This document shows positions 8,701 to 17,015 of a DNA stretch of 64,000 bases, piece after piece; position 1 is the first letter of the stretch; each line of letters opens with the position of its first letter. The translations under genes and the position numbers were made by a program. The stretch is from Hymenobacter nitidus (GTDB lineage: Bacteria; Bacteroidota; Bacteroidia; Cytophagales; Hymenobacteraceae): assembly GCF_020447315.1 (NCBI RefSeq), contig NZ_JAJADQ010000002.1, forward strand, positions 186,001 to 250,000, given 5' to 3'. The notes below the pieces were generated by a model. The model searched no databases. It had not been told where the DNA came from and saw only the letters and a program-made list of their open reading frames with translations.

Positions 8701-9345
8701 ATGAAAAAAGTATTCGCCCTGCTCGCCCTTTCGGTTACGATGGCCCACGCGGCCAGCGCCCAGCAGGACCCTAAAGCCGGTAAGATTCTGGATCAAATGA
8801 GCGCCAAATATCAGGCGCTGAAGGGCTTCAAGGCCAACTTTACCCAGACCCTGGAGAATGACGCGGCCAAAGTGAAAGAAAACCTGACCGGCGACATCAC
8901 CGTCAGCGGGCAGAAATTCCGGCTCAAGCTCAACGGCCAGGAGGTCATCAACAACGGCCAGACCATGTGGACCTACATGAAGGCCGAAAACGAGGTGAAC
9001 ATCTCCGATTTCGACCCCGAAGAGCAGGATGTGTCGCCTACCCAGATCTTCACGCTCTACAAGAAAGGCTACAAGTACAGCTACGTCCAGGAAACCAAGG
9101 AAGCCGGCGAGGCCTGCGACGTGATTGAGCTGTCGCCCGAAAACAAGGACAATCCGGTTTTCAAAGTGCGCCTGACCGTCAGCAAGGTCGATAAGTCGGT
9201 GAAAAGCTGGAAGATGTTCAAGAAGAACGGCAACCGCTACACCTATACCATCCGCAAGTTCCAGCCCAACCCCCCACTGGATGCTACGACCTTCAACTTC
9301 GACAAAACGAAGTACAAAGGCGTAAAAGTCATCGACCTGCGCTAA
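8701..9345 (+). CDS. LolA-like outer membrane lipoprotein carrier protein
   Basis: A 214-residue secreted protein. A signal peptide ends at ASAQQ (about residue 21), followed by a LolA-type half-barrel with YQALKGFKANFTQTL near the start and the closing YTYTIRKFQPNPPLDATTFNFD. LolA carries lipoproteins from the LolCDE exporter across the periplasm, and in Bacteroidetes these proteins are the usual periplasmic carriers. It follows ftsK with a gap of about 107 nt, and a strong hairpin follows it. Function is inferred from fold-level similarity; the key hydrophobic cavity residues cannot be verified by eye. Confidence 0.88.
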   Translation: MKKVFALLALSVTMAHAASAQQDPKAGKILDQMSAKYQALKGFKANFTQTLENDAAKVKENLTGDITVSGQKFRLKLNGQEVINNGQTMWTYMKAENEVNISDFDPEEQDVSPTQIFTLYKKGYKYSYVQETKEAGEACDVIELSPENKDNPVFKVRLTVSKVDKSVKSWKMFKKNGNRYTYTIRKFQPNPPLDATTFNFDKTKYKGVKVIDLR

Positions 9346-9369
9346 GCTCGTCCGTTACTGCCGAAATGT

Positions 9370-9404
9370 CCGGCCCGCTTCTGCCTCGCGCAGGGGCGGG
9401 CCGG
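9370..9404 (+). terminator. Rho-independent terminator after lolA-like gene
   Basis: The 9-bp GC stem CCGGCCCGC/GCGGGCCGG is followed by a T-rich tail (TTTGCGTTTT). Confidence 0.7.
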
Positions 9405-9504
9405 TTTGCGTTTTAGACAATTTCGGGCGGGCTCTTACGGAAACGACGAAGAATAAGTATTTTCCCGACTGAGTTAATTATTCTATCCTATCTGACCCGT
9501 TTGC

Positions 9505-10806
9505 ATGAAAGAAGATTTTCTCCACTACATCTGGCAGCATCAGTATTTCGACAAAACAGATTTACAAACTGAGGAAGGGGAGACCATAACCGTGCTGCGG
9601 CCTGGGCACCGCAACTCCGATGCCGGCCCCGACTTTCTCGATGCCCGCCTCCAGATCGGGGAGGTGGAGTGGAACGGGCCCGTGGAAATCCATTTGCGGG
9701 CCTCCGACTGGCTGCGTCACCAGCACCAGACCGATAAAAAATATGACCAGGTGATTCTGCACGTCGTGTATACCGCTGATAAGAACATTGAGCGCACCAA
9801 CGGCTCCCTTATTCCTGCCCTGGCCCTAGCGCCCCGCATCGATCTGGCCCTAGTGCATGCCTACGTCAACCTCGTGGAGCAGGAAAGCGCGACGCTGCTG
9901 CCGTGTGCCGTGCTGCTGCCCCAGGTGCCCATGATAACGCGCACCATGATGGTGGAACGGGCCCTGCTGGAACGCGTCGAGCAGAAAGCCGATGCCGTGG
10001 CTGCGCTGCACGAGCAGCTCGGTGCCGACTGGGAAGCCACGGCCTACCACACCCTGGCCGCTGGCTTTGGCTTCAAGAAAAACACCGAGCCCCTGGCGCG
10101 GCTGGCCAAGGCGCTGCCGCTGAGCGTGGTGCGGCGCCACCGCCACGAGGCGCGGCAGCTGGAGGCGTTGGTATTCGGGCAGGCGGGGTTCCTGGCCGAA
10201 ACCGAGGCTACGGCCGCTGATGAGTACGTTCAGGAGCTGCGGCGCGAGTACGAGTTTCTGCGCCACAAGTACCAACTGGCCGCTGCGGCGCTGCCCGCGC
10301 ACGAGTGGAATTTTCTGCGCCTGCGGCCCGCCAACTTCCCCACGGTGCGGCTGGCCCAGCTGGTGGCCGTGCTGCACGCCCGGCCGGTATTGTTCAGCCC
10401 ACTGCTCACTGCCCCCGACGTCCGGACCCTGGAGCATTTCTTCAGCGCGCCGGTGCCGACGTACTGGCGCGGGCATTATCAGCCGGGGCGGCCGGGCAAA
10501 GTGCCCGCGCTTGGCCGCAGTAGCCTACATTTGCTTGTTGCCAACGTGGCGGTGCCCCTGCGGGTGGCCTACGCCCGCTACGTGGGGCAGCCCGAACTCA
10601 TCGAATCTGCCGTGGCCCTGCTCGAACACCTGCCCGCCGAACACAACCATCTAACGGAACTCTACGAAGCCGTCGGCTTCACCCACCAGTCGGCTGCCGA
10701 CTCGCAGGGGCTGCTGGCCTTGAGCCGGGCGTATTGCCAGTCGCGCCAGTGTCTGCGCTGCTCTATCGGGACCCGGATTCTGCAGCAAAACGTGGTGGTC
10801 GGGTGA
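9505..10806 (+). CDS. DUF2851 family protein
   Basis: A 433-residue cytoplasmic protein of the DUF2851 family, a set found mainly in Bacteroidetes and without an assigned function. Recognition rests on the opening MKEDFLHYIWQHQYFD, then RPGHRNSDAGPDFLDARLQI with VEWNGPVEIHLRASDW, and the C-terminal CQSRQCLRCSIG cysteine cluster. The PD and E...H residues in GPDFLDA...VEIHL recall nuclease-fold (PD-(D/E)XK) active sites; that link is my inference. The four-base overlap GTGA joins it to the next gene, so the pair is probably cotranslated. Confidence 0.88.
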   Translation: MKEDFLHYIWQHQYFDKTDLQTEEGETITVLRPGHRNSDAGPDFLDARLQIGEVEWNGPVEIHLRASDWLRHQHQTDKKYDQVILHVVYTADKNIERTNGSLIPALALAPRIDLALVHAYVNLVEQESATLLPCAVLLPQVPMITRTMMVERALLERVEQKADAVAALHEQLGADWEATAYHTLAAGFGFKKNTEPLARLAKALPLSVVRRHRHEARQLEALVFGQAGFLAETEATAADEYVQELRREYEFLRHKYQLAAAALPAHEWNFLRLRPANFPTVRLAQLVAVLHARPVLFSPLLTAPDVRTLEHFFSAPVPTYWRGHYQPGRPGKVPALGRSSLHLLVANVAVPLRVAYARYVGQPELIESAVALLEHLPAEHNHLTELYEAVGFTHQSAADSQGLLALSRAYCQSRQCLRCSIGTRILQQNVVVG

Positions 10807-12068
10807 GAATACTGGTGGCCTTTGTGCTGAACAGCCTCCTGCTGGCCTGGCTTGTGCGCTGGGGGGGGCAGCAATACCGCACGGCTTCATTTGGGCGCTG
10901 GCTGCTACCCTTGCTGGGGCTGAAGCTGGTGGCCTGTGGTGTGGCCAGCTACCTGCTCTCCGAGGATGCCGCCTACTACCAGCGCTGGGGCCTGCAGCTG
11001 ACGGGGCAACTCTGGGACTTGCCCGGCAAATGGCTGCTGACCCTGGCCGGCGACTATTTCTGGCATGGCGGGCAGAGCCTGGAATTTCACGGCTATTCCA
11101 ACTCGTTTTTCCTGATCAAGCTGCTCTCGGTGCTGAACCTGGCCTCGCTGGGCAGCCTGCTGCTGAACGGGCTATATCTGTCCCTGTTCTGCTTTGTGGG
11201 GGGCTGGGAACTGGCCGTTGCCGTCGTCCGCGTGTTTCCGCTGACGCCGCCCGGGGCGCCGGTGGTGGCCTTTCTGCTCTGGCCCACGGTGGTGTACTGG
11301 ACGGCCGGCCTGACCAAGGAGTGCCTGCTCGTGGGCAGCGGGGCCTGGCTGCTGGCCCTGGCGCTGCGCTGGCTCTACGGGGCCGAAACTCCTCGTTTTA
11401 CCACGGTAGCCGGAGCCGTTCTGCTGGCTGTTCTACAGTTTAAAATGCGGTTTTTCTTCGCGGCCCCGCTGTTTGCGGCCCTGGCCGGGTTGGCTGTAGT
11501 GCGGGTGGGGCAGCAGCTGGGGGTGGGGCGGCAGCGCTGGGTGCAGGTGGTGCTGTTTGCCGCTACGCTCACCCTGGGTGGCTGGGTTGGCAGTGAAATC
11601 AGCCCCGTATTCCGCCTCAATAAATTCACCAACCAGCTGATTCGTATCTACTCCGACCTGCAGGCTGGCACGCAGAACCGCCCCCACATCGAGTACGAAA
11701 ACCTGGCACCCACCCTCGAAAGCGTGCTGCGTAACGCGCCCAAGGCCATTGCCAGCGCCCTGGTGCGGCCCATGCCCTGGGAGCATCCGGCGCCGCTGTA
11801 CGTAGGCGCGGGCCTCGAAAATCTGCTGCTGCTGGCGGTGCTCGGTACGGCGGCCCTGGCCCTAGGGCGCCGGCAGCCCGGACTCCTGCCGTTTGCGCTG
11901 GTCGTGGCGCTGGGGTTTTACTGCCTGGCCCTGGCCGCGCTGCTGGGCCTGAGCACGCCCAACCTGGGCACCCTGAACCGCTACCGCTCGGCGTTGCTGC
12001 CCTACCTGTTGCTGCTGGCCCTGCAGAATGAGGTGGCGGCCAGCTGGCTGCGGCGGCTGGGCTTATAA
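10803..12068 (+). CDS. Polytopic membrane protein of unknown function
   Basis: A 421-residue protein with about ten hydrophobic segments across its length and a soluble loop around 275-320 (LNKFTNQLIRIYSDLQAGTQNRPHIEYENL). I do not recognise a specific family. The layout, with polar DAAYYQRWG after the second helix and a long extracytoplasmic loop, is compatible with a lipid-linked glycan polymerase or glycosyltransferase. It is followed by a NeuD-like acyltransferase, which loosely supports a surface-sugar role. I chose GTG 10803 because it overlaps the upstream stop (GTGA) and is followed at once by a hydrophobic helix. An ATG at 10734 would add 23 residues read from the DUF2851 gene. Confidence 0.65.
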   Translation: MRILVAFVLNSLLLAWLVRWGGQQYRTASFGRWLLPLLGLKLVACGVASYLLSEDAAYYQRWGLQLTGQLWDLPGKWLLTLAGDYFWHGGQSLEFHGYSNSFFLIKLLSVLNLASLGSLLLNGLYLSLFCFVGGWELAVAVVRVFPLTPPGAPVVAFLLWPTVVYWTAGLTKECLLVGSGAWLLALALRWLYGAETPRFTTVAGAVLLAVLQFKMRFFFAAPLFAALAGLAVVRVGQQLGVGRQRWVQVVLFAATLTLGGWVGSEISPVFRLNKFTNQLIRIYSDLQAGTQNRPHIEYENLAPTLESVLRNAPKAIASALVRPMPWEHPAPLYVGAGLENLLLLAVLGTAALALGRRQPGLLPFALVVALGFYCLALAALLGLSTPNLGTLNRYRSALLPYLLLLALQNEVAASWLRRLGL

Positions 12069-12101
12069 AACGGGCTTTCGGGCACGGCTTTTCTGGTGGG
12101 C

Positions 12102-12132
12102 TTGTTGCAGGCCCGGAGCCGTTGTATCTTTG
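12102..12132 (+). promoter_or_regulatory. Bacteroidetes promoter upstream of the NeuD-like gene
   Basis: TATCTTTG (12125-12132) has TTG triplets at 12102-12104 and 12105-12107. These are 20 and 17 nt upstream, within the TTG-N17-23-TAnnTTTG consensus. This is the best-formed promoter in the window, 47 nt before the ATG. Confidence 0.6.
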
Positions 12133-12179
12133 CGGTTTGGTTTAAAAGCACAACGGCCACCCGGCTTTCATTTGTCTGC

Positions 12180-12812
12180 ATGGAAAATCCTGTCATTATT
12201 CTGGGGGCGCAAAGCCTCGGCACCACGGCCCTCGATGCCTTTACCAGCAATGATGTGGTGGTCTACTGTCTGCTCGACGACGATGCCAAGCTTCAGAACT
12301 CGGAACTGAACAACGTGGCCGTGATGGGCAACACCGACGACAAGGAGCTGCTCAAGCTGCTGGGCAAGAAGTGCGAAGTGTTTGTAGCCACCGAAGACAC
12401 GGCCAGCCGCCGCAGCCTGACCAACATGCTGCGCGACGAGTACGAAGTGGTGCCTGTTAATGCCATTCATGCCCGCGCCAGCGTGGCCGAGCACGCCTGG
12501 CTGGGCCACGGCAACCTGGTAAGCGCCGGCGCCGTGGTAGCCAGCAACGCCAAGCTGGGCAATGGCTGCCTGATTGGGGCCAACGCCGTGGTGGAAGTAG
12601 GAGCCGAGCTGGCCGACTACGTGCAGATCGGAGCCGGGGCCATCATCAACCCCAACGTGAAAGTGGAAGAGCAGGCCTTTATCGGCTCGGGCGCCATCAT
12701 TGTGGCGGGCGTCAAGATTGGGGCCAAGGCCCGCATCGGGGCCGGCTCGGTGGTCGTGGCCGACGTGCCCGCCAACCAGACCGTGTTTGGCAACCCGGCG
12801 GCCAAAGTGTAA
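12180..12812 (+). CDS. NeuD/PglD-like sugar O-acyltransferase (left-handed beta-helix)
   Basis: A 210-residue protein of the sialic acid O-acetyltransferase NeuD/PglD type. The N-terminal half (1-95) is a small Rossmann-like nucleotide-sugar-binding domain beginning VIILGAQSLG. The C-terminal half is a hexapeptide left-handed beta-helix with repeats such as IGANAVVEVG, IGAGAIINP, IGSGAIIVAG and IGAGSVV, closing with the usual VFGNPAAKV. Such enzymes transfer an acetyl or acyl group from CoA to an amino sugar in surface polysaccharides. No sugar pathway cluster is adjacent, so the substrate is open. Start ATG 12180 follows a good promoter; an upstream ATG would include the promoter. Confidence 0.82.
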   Translation: MENPVIILGAQSLGTTALDAFTSNDVVVYCLLDDDAKLQNSELNNVAVMGNTDDKELLKLLGKKCEVFVATEDTASRRSLTNMLRDEYEVVPVNAIHARASVAEHAWLGHGNLVSAGAVVASNAKLGNGCLIGANAVVEVGAELADYVQIGAGAIINPNVKVEEQAFIGSGAIIVAGVKIGAKARIGAGSVVVADVPANQTVFGNPAAKV

Positions 12813-12818
12813 GGTTTG

Positions 12819-12910
12819 AACTTAGCGCCCAGAATTTAGAACTCAGAGTTTCTGCCTAATAGTTCTCTGTATTCATGTCTAGGCTCTCAGTTCTCAGTTC
12901 TCAGTTCTAC
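12819..12910. repeat. Inverted pair of 7-nt-period arrays (locus C)
   Basis: The left arm (12819-12846) is four consecutive heptamers all ending in AG (AACTTAG, CGCCCAG, AATTTAG, AACTCAG). The right arm is CTCAGTT repeated three times without change (12886-12906), ending 7 nt before the trhO ATG. CTCAGTT is close to the complement of the left word. Confidence 0.85.
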
Positions 12911-12913
12911 AAT

Positions 12914-13867
12914 ATGGATTACCGCGTTTTACTCTACTACTGCTACTCGCCCATCGAAGACCCGGTGGCGTTTCGCGACGAGCATCACCGCCTGTGCCTG
13001 CGCCTGAACCTGCTCGGCCGTATCATCGTGGCCCACGAGGGCCTGAACGGAACCGTGTCGGGCCTCGCGGCCGACTGCGAGGAATACATGCGCCTCGTGA
13101 AGGCCGATCCGCGCTTCGCGGCCCTGGAGTTCAAGGTAGATGAAGCTGCGGAACATGCGTTTCAGAAGCTGCACGTGCGCGTGAAGCCCGAAATCGTGCA
13201 TAGCAGCCTGCACCACGTGCGGCCCCACGAAAAAACCGGCCAGCACCTCTCGCCCCAGGAGTTCAAGGAACTCAAGGACCGCGACGACGTGATTGTGGTG
13301 GACGTGCGCTCCGACTACGAGTATAATGTGGGCCGCTTCAAGAATGCCGTAACGCTCGACATCGAGAACTTTCGCGACTTTCCCGACCGGGTCGAGCGGC
13401 TCAAGGAGTTCAAGGACAAGAAGATCCTGACCTACTGCACCGGCGGCGTAAAGTGCGAAAAAGCCAGTGCCTACCTGTTGGAGCAGGGTTTTGAGAACGT
13501 CTACCAGCTCCACGGCGGCATCATCAAATACGGCATTGAAGCCGGCGGGGAGGATTTCGACGGCAAGTGCTATGTGTTCGACAACCGCGTGACGGTAGAG
13601 GTGAACCGCGTGAATCCCACGGTCATTGCCCAGTGCCACCACTGCGGCACGGCCTCCGACCGCATGATCAACTGCGCCAATCCGCACTGCAACGCCCACG
13701 TGGCCCTGTGCGAAACCTGCGGTGAGCAGCTCGACGGTGCCTGCTCCACCACTTGCCAGACGCACCCCGACAAGCGCCCTTACGACGGTACCGGCACCTA
13801 CCCGAAGCTGAGCAACAACTACAACCCCGAGCAGGGCCTGCTTTCCTACCGGCCGCCCGGGGCGTAA
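12914..13867 (+). CDS. trhO: tRNA uridine(34) hydroxylase TrhO (rhodanese-related)
   Basis: A 317-residue protein of the YceA/TrhO family, which hydroxylates uridine 34 in some tRNAs on the way to 5-alkoxyuridine. The N-terminal ferredoxin-like domain (1-100) has GTVSG, a rhodanese domain (about 115-225) carries the catalytic loop CTGGVKC (C175, C181), and a Cys-rich C-terminal extension has CHHCG and CETCGEQ pairs likely to bind zinc. I chose ATG 12914 (MDYRVLLYYC). The ATG at 12875 would put the CTCAGTT array into the protein (SVLSSQF). Confidence 0.92.
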   Translation: MDYRVLLYYCYSPIEDPVAFRDEHHRLCLRLNLLGRIIVAHEGLNGTVSGLAADCEEYMRLVKADPRFAALEFKVDEAAEHAFQKLHVRVKPEIVHSSLHHVRPHEKTGQHLSPQEFKELKDRDDVIVVDVRSDYEYNVGRFKNAVTLDIENFRDFPDRVERLKEFKDKKILTYCTGGVKCEKASAYLLEQGFENVYQLHGGIIKYGIEAGGEDFDGKCYVFDNRVTVEVNRVNPTVIAQCHHCGTASDRMINCANPHCNAHVALCETCGEQLDGACSTTCQTHPDKRPYDGTGTYPKLSNNYNPEQGLLSYRPPGA

Positions 13868-13899
13868 GGCTCTTCCCATACTGACCGTCAGGCCGGGAA

Positions 13900-13946
13900 A
13901 ACGAAAAGGCCGGAAGCTGAGTAGCTAGTTTCCGGCTTCTTTCGTT
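13900..13946 (+). terminator. Terminator after trhO
   Basis: A hairpin with outer arms AACGAAA/TTTCGTT and inner arms GCCGGAA/TTCCGGC is followed by a short A/T tail. Confidence 0.65.
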
Positions 13947-14038
13947 AAAACCCTAGTGTGTTTACCGCTCACCGGCTGGCCTTCCACCGGGCCCGTAAGC
14001 GTCCTTCTCTTACATTCTCTCACCCAACTACCTTTCCC

Positions 14039-14911
14039 ATGCCTATTCCCGAATCGGAGCTGATTGTTAACCGCGACGGCAGCATCTACCACCTGAACCT
14101 GCTGCCCGACCATATTTCCGATACCATCATCACCGTGGGTGACCCCGAGCGGGTGCCGCTGGTGAGCCAGCACTTCGATTCCATCGAAACCCAGATTCAC
14201 AAGCGGGAATTCGTGACCCACGTGGGCTACTACAAAGGCAAGCGCCTGACGGTAATTTCCACCGGCATGGGCACCGACAACATCGACATCCTGATCAATG
14301 AGCTGGACGCGCTGGTCAACATCGACTTCGTGACCCGGGAGCCCCGGCCTCTGGAGGAGCGCATTGCCCTGCGCATCGTGCGCGTAGGAACCAGCGGCGC
14401 CCTGCAGGCCGATATTCCCATTGGCTCCCACCTCGTGACCGAGCACGCTGTGGGCCTCGACTCGCTGATGCAGTTTTACCCCCTGGTGGAAACCGGCCTG
14501 GAAGTGGAAGTGGCCACCGGCATTCAGCAGAGCCTCGATTTGAGCTACCGCCCGTACTGCGTGCGGGGCAATGACTTGCTGCGCGAGCAGCTGGGCGCCG
14601 GCATGGTGGTGGGCAACACGCTCACCTGCCCCGGTTTCTACGGCCCCCAGGGCCGCGTGCTGCGCCTCGACCTGCGCCAGCCCGACCTGATCAGCCGCTT
14701 CCAGAACTTCCGCTACCAGAGTGCCGAGGGTGAGTTCCGCCTGACCAACTTCGAGATGGAAACTGCCGGCTACTACGCCCTGGGCCGCATGCTGGGCCAC
14801 GAGGTAGTGTCGCTGAACGCCATTGTAGCCAACCGCGCCACCGGCGAGTTTGCCACCAACGCCGAAGCCACCGTCAACGACCTGATTATGAAGACGCTGG
14901 ACCGGGTATAG
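14039..14911 (+). CDS. Nucleoside phosphorylase (uridine phosphorylase-like)
   Basis: A 290-residue member of the PNP/UDP phosphorylase superfamily, which cleaves nucleosides with phosphate to free base and ribose-1-phosphate in salvage. Visible family features are VGDPERVPLVSQHF near the N-terminus (phosphate-site Arg), the ISTGMGTDNIDILI substrate loop, IVRVGTSGALQ, and the FEMETAGYYALGRMLGHEV segment with the ribose-binding Met-Glu. The sequence is nearer the uridine phosphorylase branch; base specificity cannot be fixed by eye. ATG 14039 (MPIPESEL) is preferred because the longer frame begins with residues that do not fit the family. Confidence 0.87.
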   Translation: MPIPESELIVNRDGSIYHLNLLPDHISDTIITVGDPERVPLVSQHFDSIETQIHKREFVTHVGYYKGKRLTVISTGMGTDNIDILINELDALVNIDFVTREPRPLEERIALRIVRVGTSGALQADIPIGSHLVTEHAVGLDSLMQFYPLVETGLEVEVATGIQQSLDLSYRPYCVRGNDLLREQLGAGMVVGNTLTCPGFYGPQGRVLRLDLRQPDLISRFQNFRYQSAEGEFRLTNFEMETAGYYALGRMLGHEVVSLNAIVANRATGEFATNAEATVNDLIMKTLDRV

Positions 14912-14956
14912 TTTCCGGGAATTTGCCGCCCGCTGACAACGGTGCCGAGCCCCAAC

Positions 14957-14990
14957 AAAAAGCCCCGACTGGTACCGGTCGGGGCTTTTT
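14957..14990 (+). terminator. Strong terminator after the nucleoside phosphorylase
   Basis: The 9-bp stem AGCCCCGAC/GTCGGGGCT is flanked by A4 before and T5 after, so it may work in both directions between convergent genes. Confidence 0.88.
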
Positions 14991-15037
14991 GTTTGTGTCA
15001 GAATGCCGGGTGGCAGCTGGAAGCAACGCGGCGGCGG

Positions 15038-15337
15038 TTAGTAGAAATCGAAGCCGACGACCGAGCGCAGGGGCAGGGAGGTGCCCGATTTCAGCGTCAG
15101 ATAGTCTGAGTCGCAGGCCCACACGGTGGTGTACACGCGCTTCAGGGCCCCATCCGCCGTCTGGAAATAGATGTCAACCTTGTTATGGTAGCCGTTGCCC
15201 AGCATGGTCGCCCGCTCGGCTTCGTAGCGCCGCCACTGCTGCTGGGCTGGCAGGGCAAGAACGTCGTGGCCCGGAAACCGCAGCGAGGCAATGGTTTCCT
15301 TGGCTATGGTTTCGGGAGCTTGTTCCAGGGTTTGCAT
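15038..15337 (-). CDS. Hypothetical protein (99 aa)
   Basis: I do not recognise a family. The 99-residue protein has no signal peptide or membrane helix. After an amphipathic start (MQTLEQAPETIAKETIASLRFPG) it has alternating polar and hydrophobic stretches (NKVDIYFQTADGALKRVYTTVWACDSDYLTLKSGTSLPLRSVVGFDF) that look like a small beta-rich fold of five or so strands. It is convergent with the phosphorylase across a strong terminator. Codon usage matches its GC-rich neighbours, which supports a real gene. Confidence 0.65.
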   Translation of the reverse strand: MQTLEQAPETIAKETIASLRFPGHDVLALPAQQQWRRYEAERATMLGNGYHNKVDIYFQTADGALKRVYTTVWACDSDYLTLKSGTSLPLRSVVGFDFY

Positions 15338-15389
15338 ATAGGGCGTGCCGAAGGTAGGTGCCTTATTAAGTTGCGCAAAAAACCTGGGA

Positions 15390-15407
15390 AAAGCAATTTA
15401 TTGCTTT
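15390..15407 (-). terminator. Weak hairpin downstream of the acyl-CoA reductase
   Basis: The near-palindrome AAAGCAA/TTGCTTT (4-nt loop), read leftward, is followed by TTTTCCC and then TTTTTT. It lies in the 110-nt gap after the reductase stop. Confidence 0.4.
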
Positions 15408-15447
15408 GCTTGTCAACGAGTTGTGGGTAAGGTGTCCCGAACTGCCA

Positions 15448-16461
15448 TTAGCCGATTTCCGCCAGGAAGGCCATGGTGTCGACGCCGTCGGCATAGTCCG
15501 TGACCTTGGGCGACTGGGCCTGGCCGAAGGCGAAGCTGCCCGCGTAGCGCGCCCCGTCCGAAACGATGCACTGAATCTGCTCAGCCACATCGGTGAGTTG
15601 GTCGACCAAGTCGACTTCGCTGCCGTAGGTGCCGTAGTGCAGCACCGAAATCGGCGACACCAGCGCCCCACCCTCGGTCAGCAGCAGAAAGCCATTGTCG
15701 TAGTGCGGCACGCTGTTGACCAGCAGCAGGCTCTTGTTGTAGTCGTAGTTGTTCTGGTAGCGGTTGTGGTGCAGTACCGTTTCCCAGGGCTGCAGCGCGT
15801 CGAGCAGGGGCGTGAAGGAGTAGCCCTCGGGCACGTAGAGCTTGCTCACGTTGCGGCAGCCCAGCCCGTAGTACTGGAAAATGTCGCGGCCCAGGGCAGC
15901 CAGCGTGCCGGCCGATTCCTGGCCCGTAAGAATAGCCAGGCTGGTGCGGTTGCGCCGAATCAGGTTGGGCTTTTTGCTGAAGTAGTACTCGAAGTAGCGG
16001 GCCGTGTTGTTGGAGCCGGTGGCAATAAAGGCATCGGCCTCGTTGAGGCGCTCCACAAACGAAATCCGCTCGGCAAAGCGCGGCTCGATGCTGATCAGCT
16101 CCTGGGCCACCCAGTTCATCAGCACTGTGTCTTCGGAGCTGGGCTTAGCCAGCAGATAATGGCCGCTGAGGAGCACGCACAACAGGTCGTGAAACCCAAC
16201 CAGGGGAATGTTGCCGGCCATAACCACGCCCACGCGGCGCGGGTGGGGCGGCTCGGCGGGGTAGCGGCCGGCCCAGGTGCGCAGCGTGTCTTCGGCCAGC
16301 AGGTGGGCCACGCCCGCCACGGCGGCCCGTACGTTGGGCCCGTCAAACCAATTGTTGCTATTGCGGGCCCGCCCCACCAGGGCGTCCAGCTCGTCGGCGG
16401 AAAGGTGTTGCAGGCGCAGGCCCAGGGCGACAAAAGCGGCCAGACGTTCGGAATGATTCAT
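15448..16461 (-). CDS. LuxC-type acyl-CoA reductase
   Basis: A 337-residue protein of the acyl-CoA reductase (LuxC) family, which reduces an acyl-CoA or acyl-enzyme to an aldehyde with NADPH. Key segments are VGVVMAGNIPLVGFHDLLC (nucleotide-binding start), KPSSEDTVLMN, AFIATGSNNTARYFEYYF, and GLGCRNVSKLYVPEGY with the candidate nucleophile C202. It is shorter than luminescence LuxC (about 480 residues), as is usual for this Bacteroidetes group. It is divergently transcribed from a dicluster ferredoxin, a pairing common in this phylum, so electron transfer to or from that ferredoxin is a reasonable but unproven inference. Confidence 0.87.
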   Translation of the reverse strand: MNHSERLAAFVALGLRLQHLSADELDALVGRARNSNNWFDGPNVRAAVAGVAHLLAEDTLRTWAGRYPAEPPHPRRVGVVMAGNIPLVGFHDLLCVLLSGHYLLAKPSSEDTVLMNWVAQELISIEPRFAERISFVERLNEADAFIATGSNNTARYFEYYFSKKPNLIRRNRTSLAILTGQESAGTLAALGRDIFQYYGLGCRNVSKLYVPEGYSFTPLLDALQPWETVLHHNRYQNNYDYNKSLLLVNSVPHYDNGFLLLTEGGALVSPISVLHYGTYGSEVDLVDQLTDVAEQIQCIVSDGARYAGSFAFGQAQSPKVTDYADGVDTMAFLAEIG

Positions 16462-16569
16462 GGGAGGGAAGCGGAGGAAAAAAGCGGGATAGTACCCGGC
16501 GTTGTTCTACGGCCGGCGGGGCCGAAGAGCGGAATGACTAAAAAACTCGCAAGAGTACGGGTTAGTTTC

Positions 16570-16577
16570 TACTTTTG
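16570..16577 (+). promoter_or_regulatory. -7 box (TACTTTTG) upstream of the ferredoxin
   Basis: TACTTTTG lies 86 nt before the ferredoxin ATG in the divergent intergenic region. Confidence 0.4.
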
Positions 16578-16663
16578 CGTGCCCCGACGAATTACTGCCC
16601 CCGCATTTTCTGCGTATAGGGCGTACGTATTTTAGCATCCACTCAACCCCGAGGAACACGGCT

Positions 16664-17014
16664 ATGGCCATCATGATAACCGACGAGTGCATCAACTGTG
16701 GTGCCTGCGAACCAGAATGCCCGAACACGGCCATCTACGAAGGTGGCGCCCAGTGGCGTTGGGCCGATGGCACGACGCTGAAGGAAGTGCAGGTAGACGG
16801 CGGCGCGGTAGTGGCCGGCTCCGCACCCCAAACGCCCGTTTCCGACGAGTACTACTACATCGTCTCCGATAAGTGCACCGAGTGCGTGGGCTTCCACGAA
16901 GAGCCCCAGTGTGCGGCTGTGTGCCCCGTCGACTGCTGCGTGGACGACCCCGACTACCGCGAAAGTCAGGAGAAGCTCATCAGCAAGAAAGAGTGGCTCC
17001 ACGCCGGCGCGTAG
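16664..17014 (+). CDS. 4Fe-4S dicluster ferredoxin
   Basis: A 116-residue soluble electron carrier. Cluster 1 ligands are C9, C12, C15 and C19 in [12 protein letters not shown]. Cluster 2 has C71, C74, C83 and C87 in [22 protein letters not shown], with the eight-residue C74-C83 insertion of the Allochromatium-type ferredoxins, and two further cysteines, C91 and C92. An insertion of about 40 residues (28-65) separates the clusters. It is divergent from the acyl-CoA reductase and is a plausible redox partner. Confidence 0.94.
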   Translation: MAIMITDECINCGACEPECPNTAIYEGGAQWRWADGTTLKEVQVDGGAVVAGSAPQTPVSDEYYYIVSDKCTECVGFHEEPQCAAVCPVDCCVDDPDYRESQEKLISKKEWLHAGA

Positions 17015-17015
17015 T

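Noticed and set aside
10734..10802. Upstream ATG extension of the membrane protein
   Set aside because: The extra 23 residues lie within the DUF2851 gene and are not hydrophobic; the GTG at 10803 with stop overlap is the better start.
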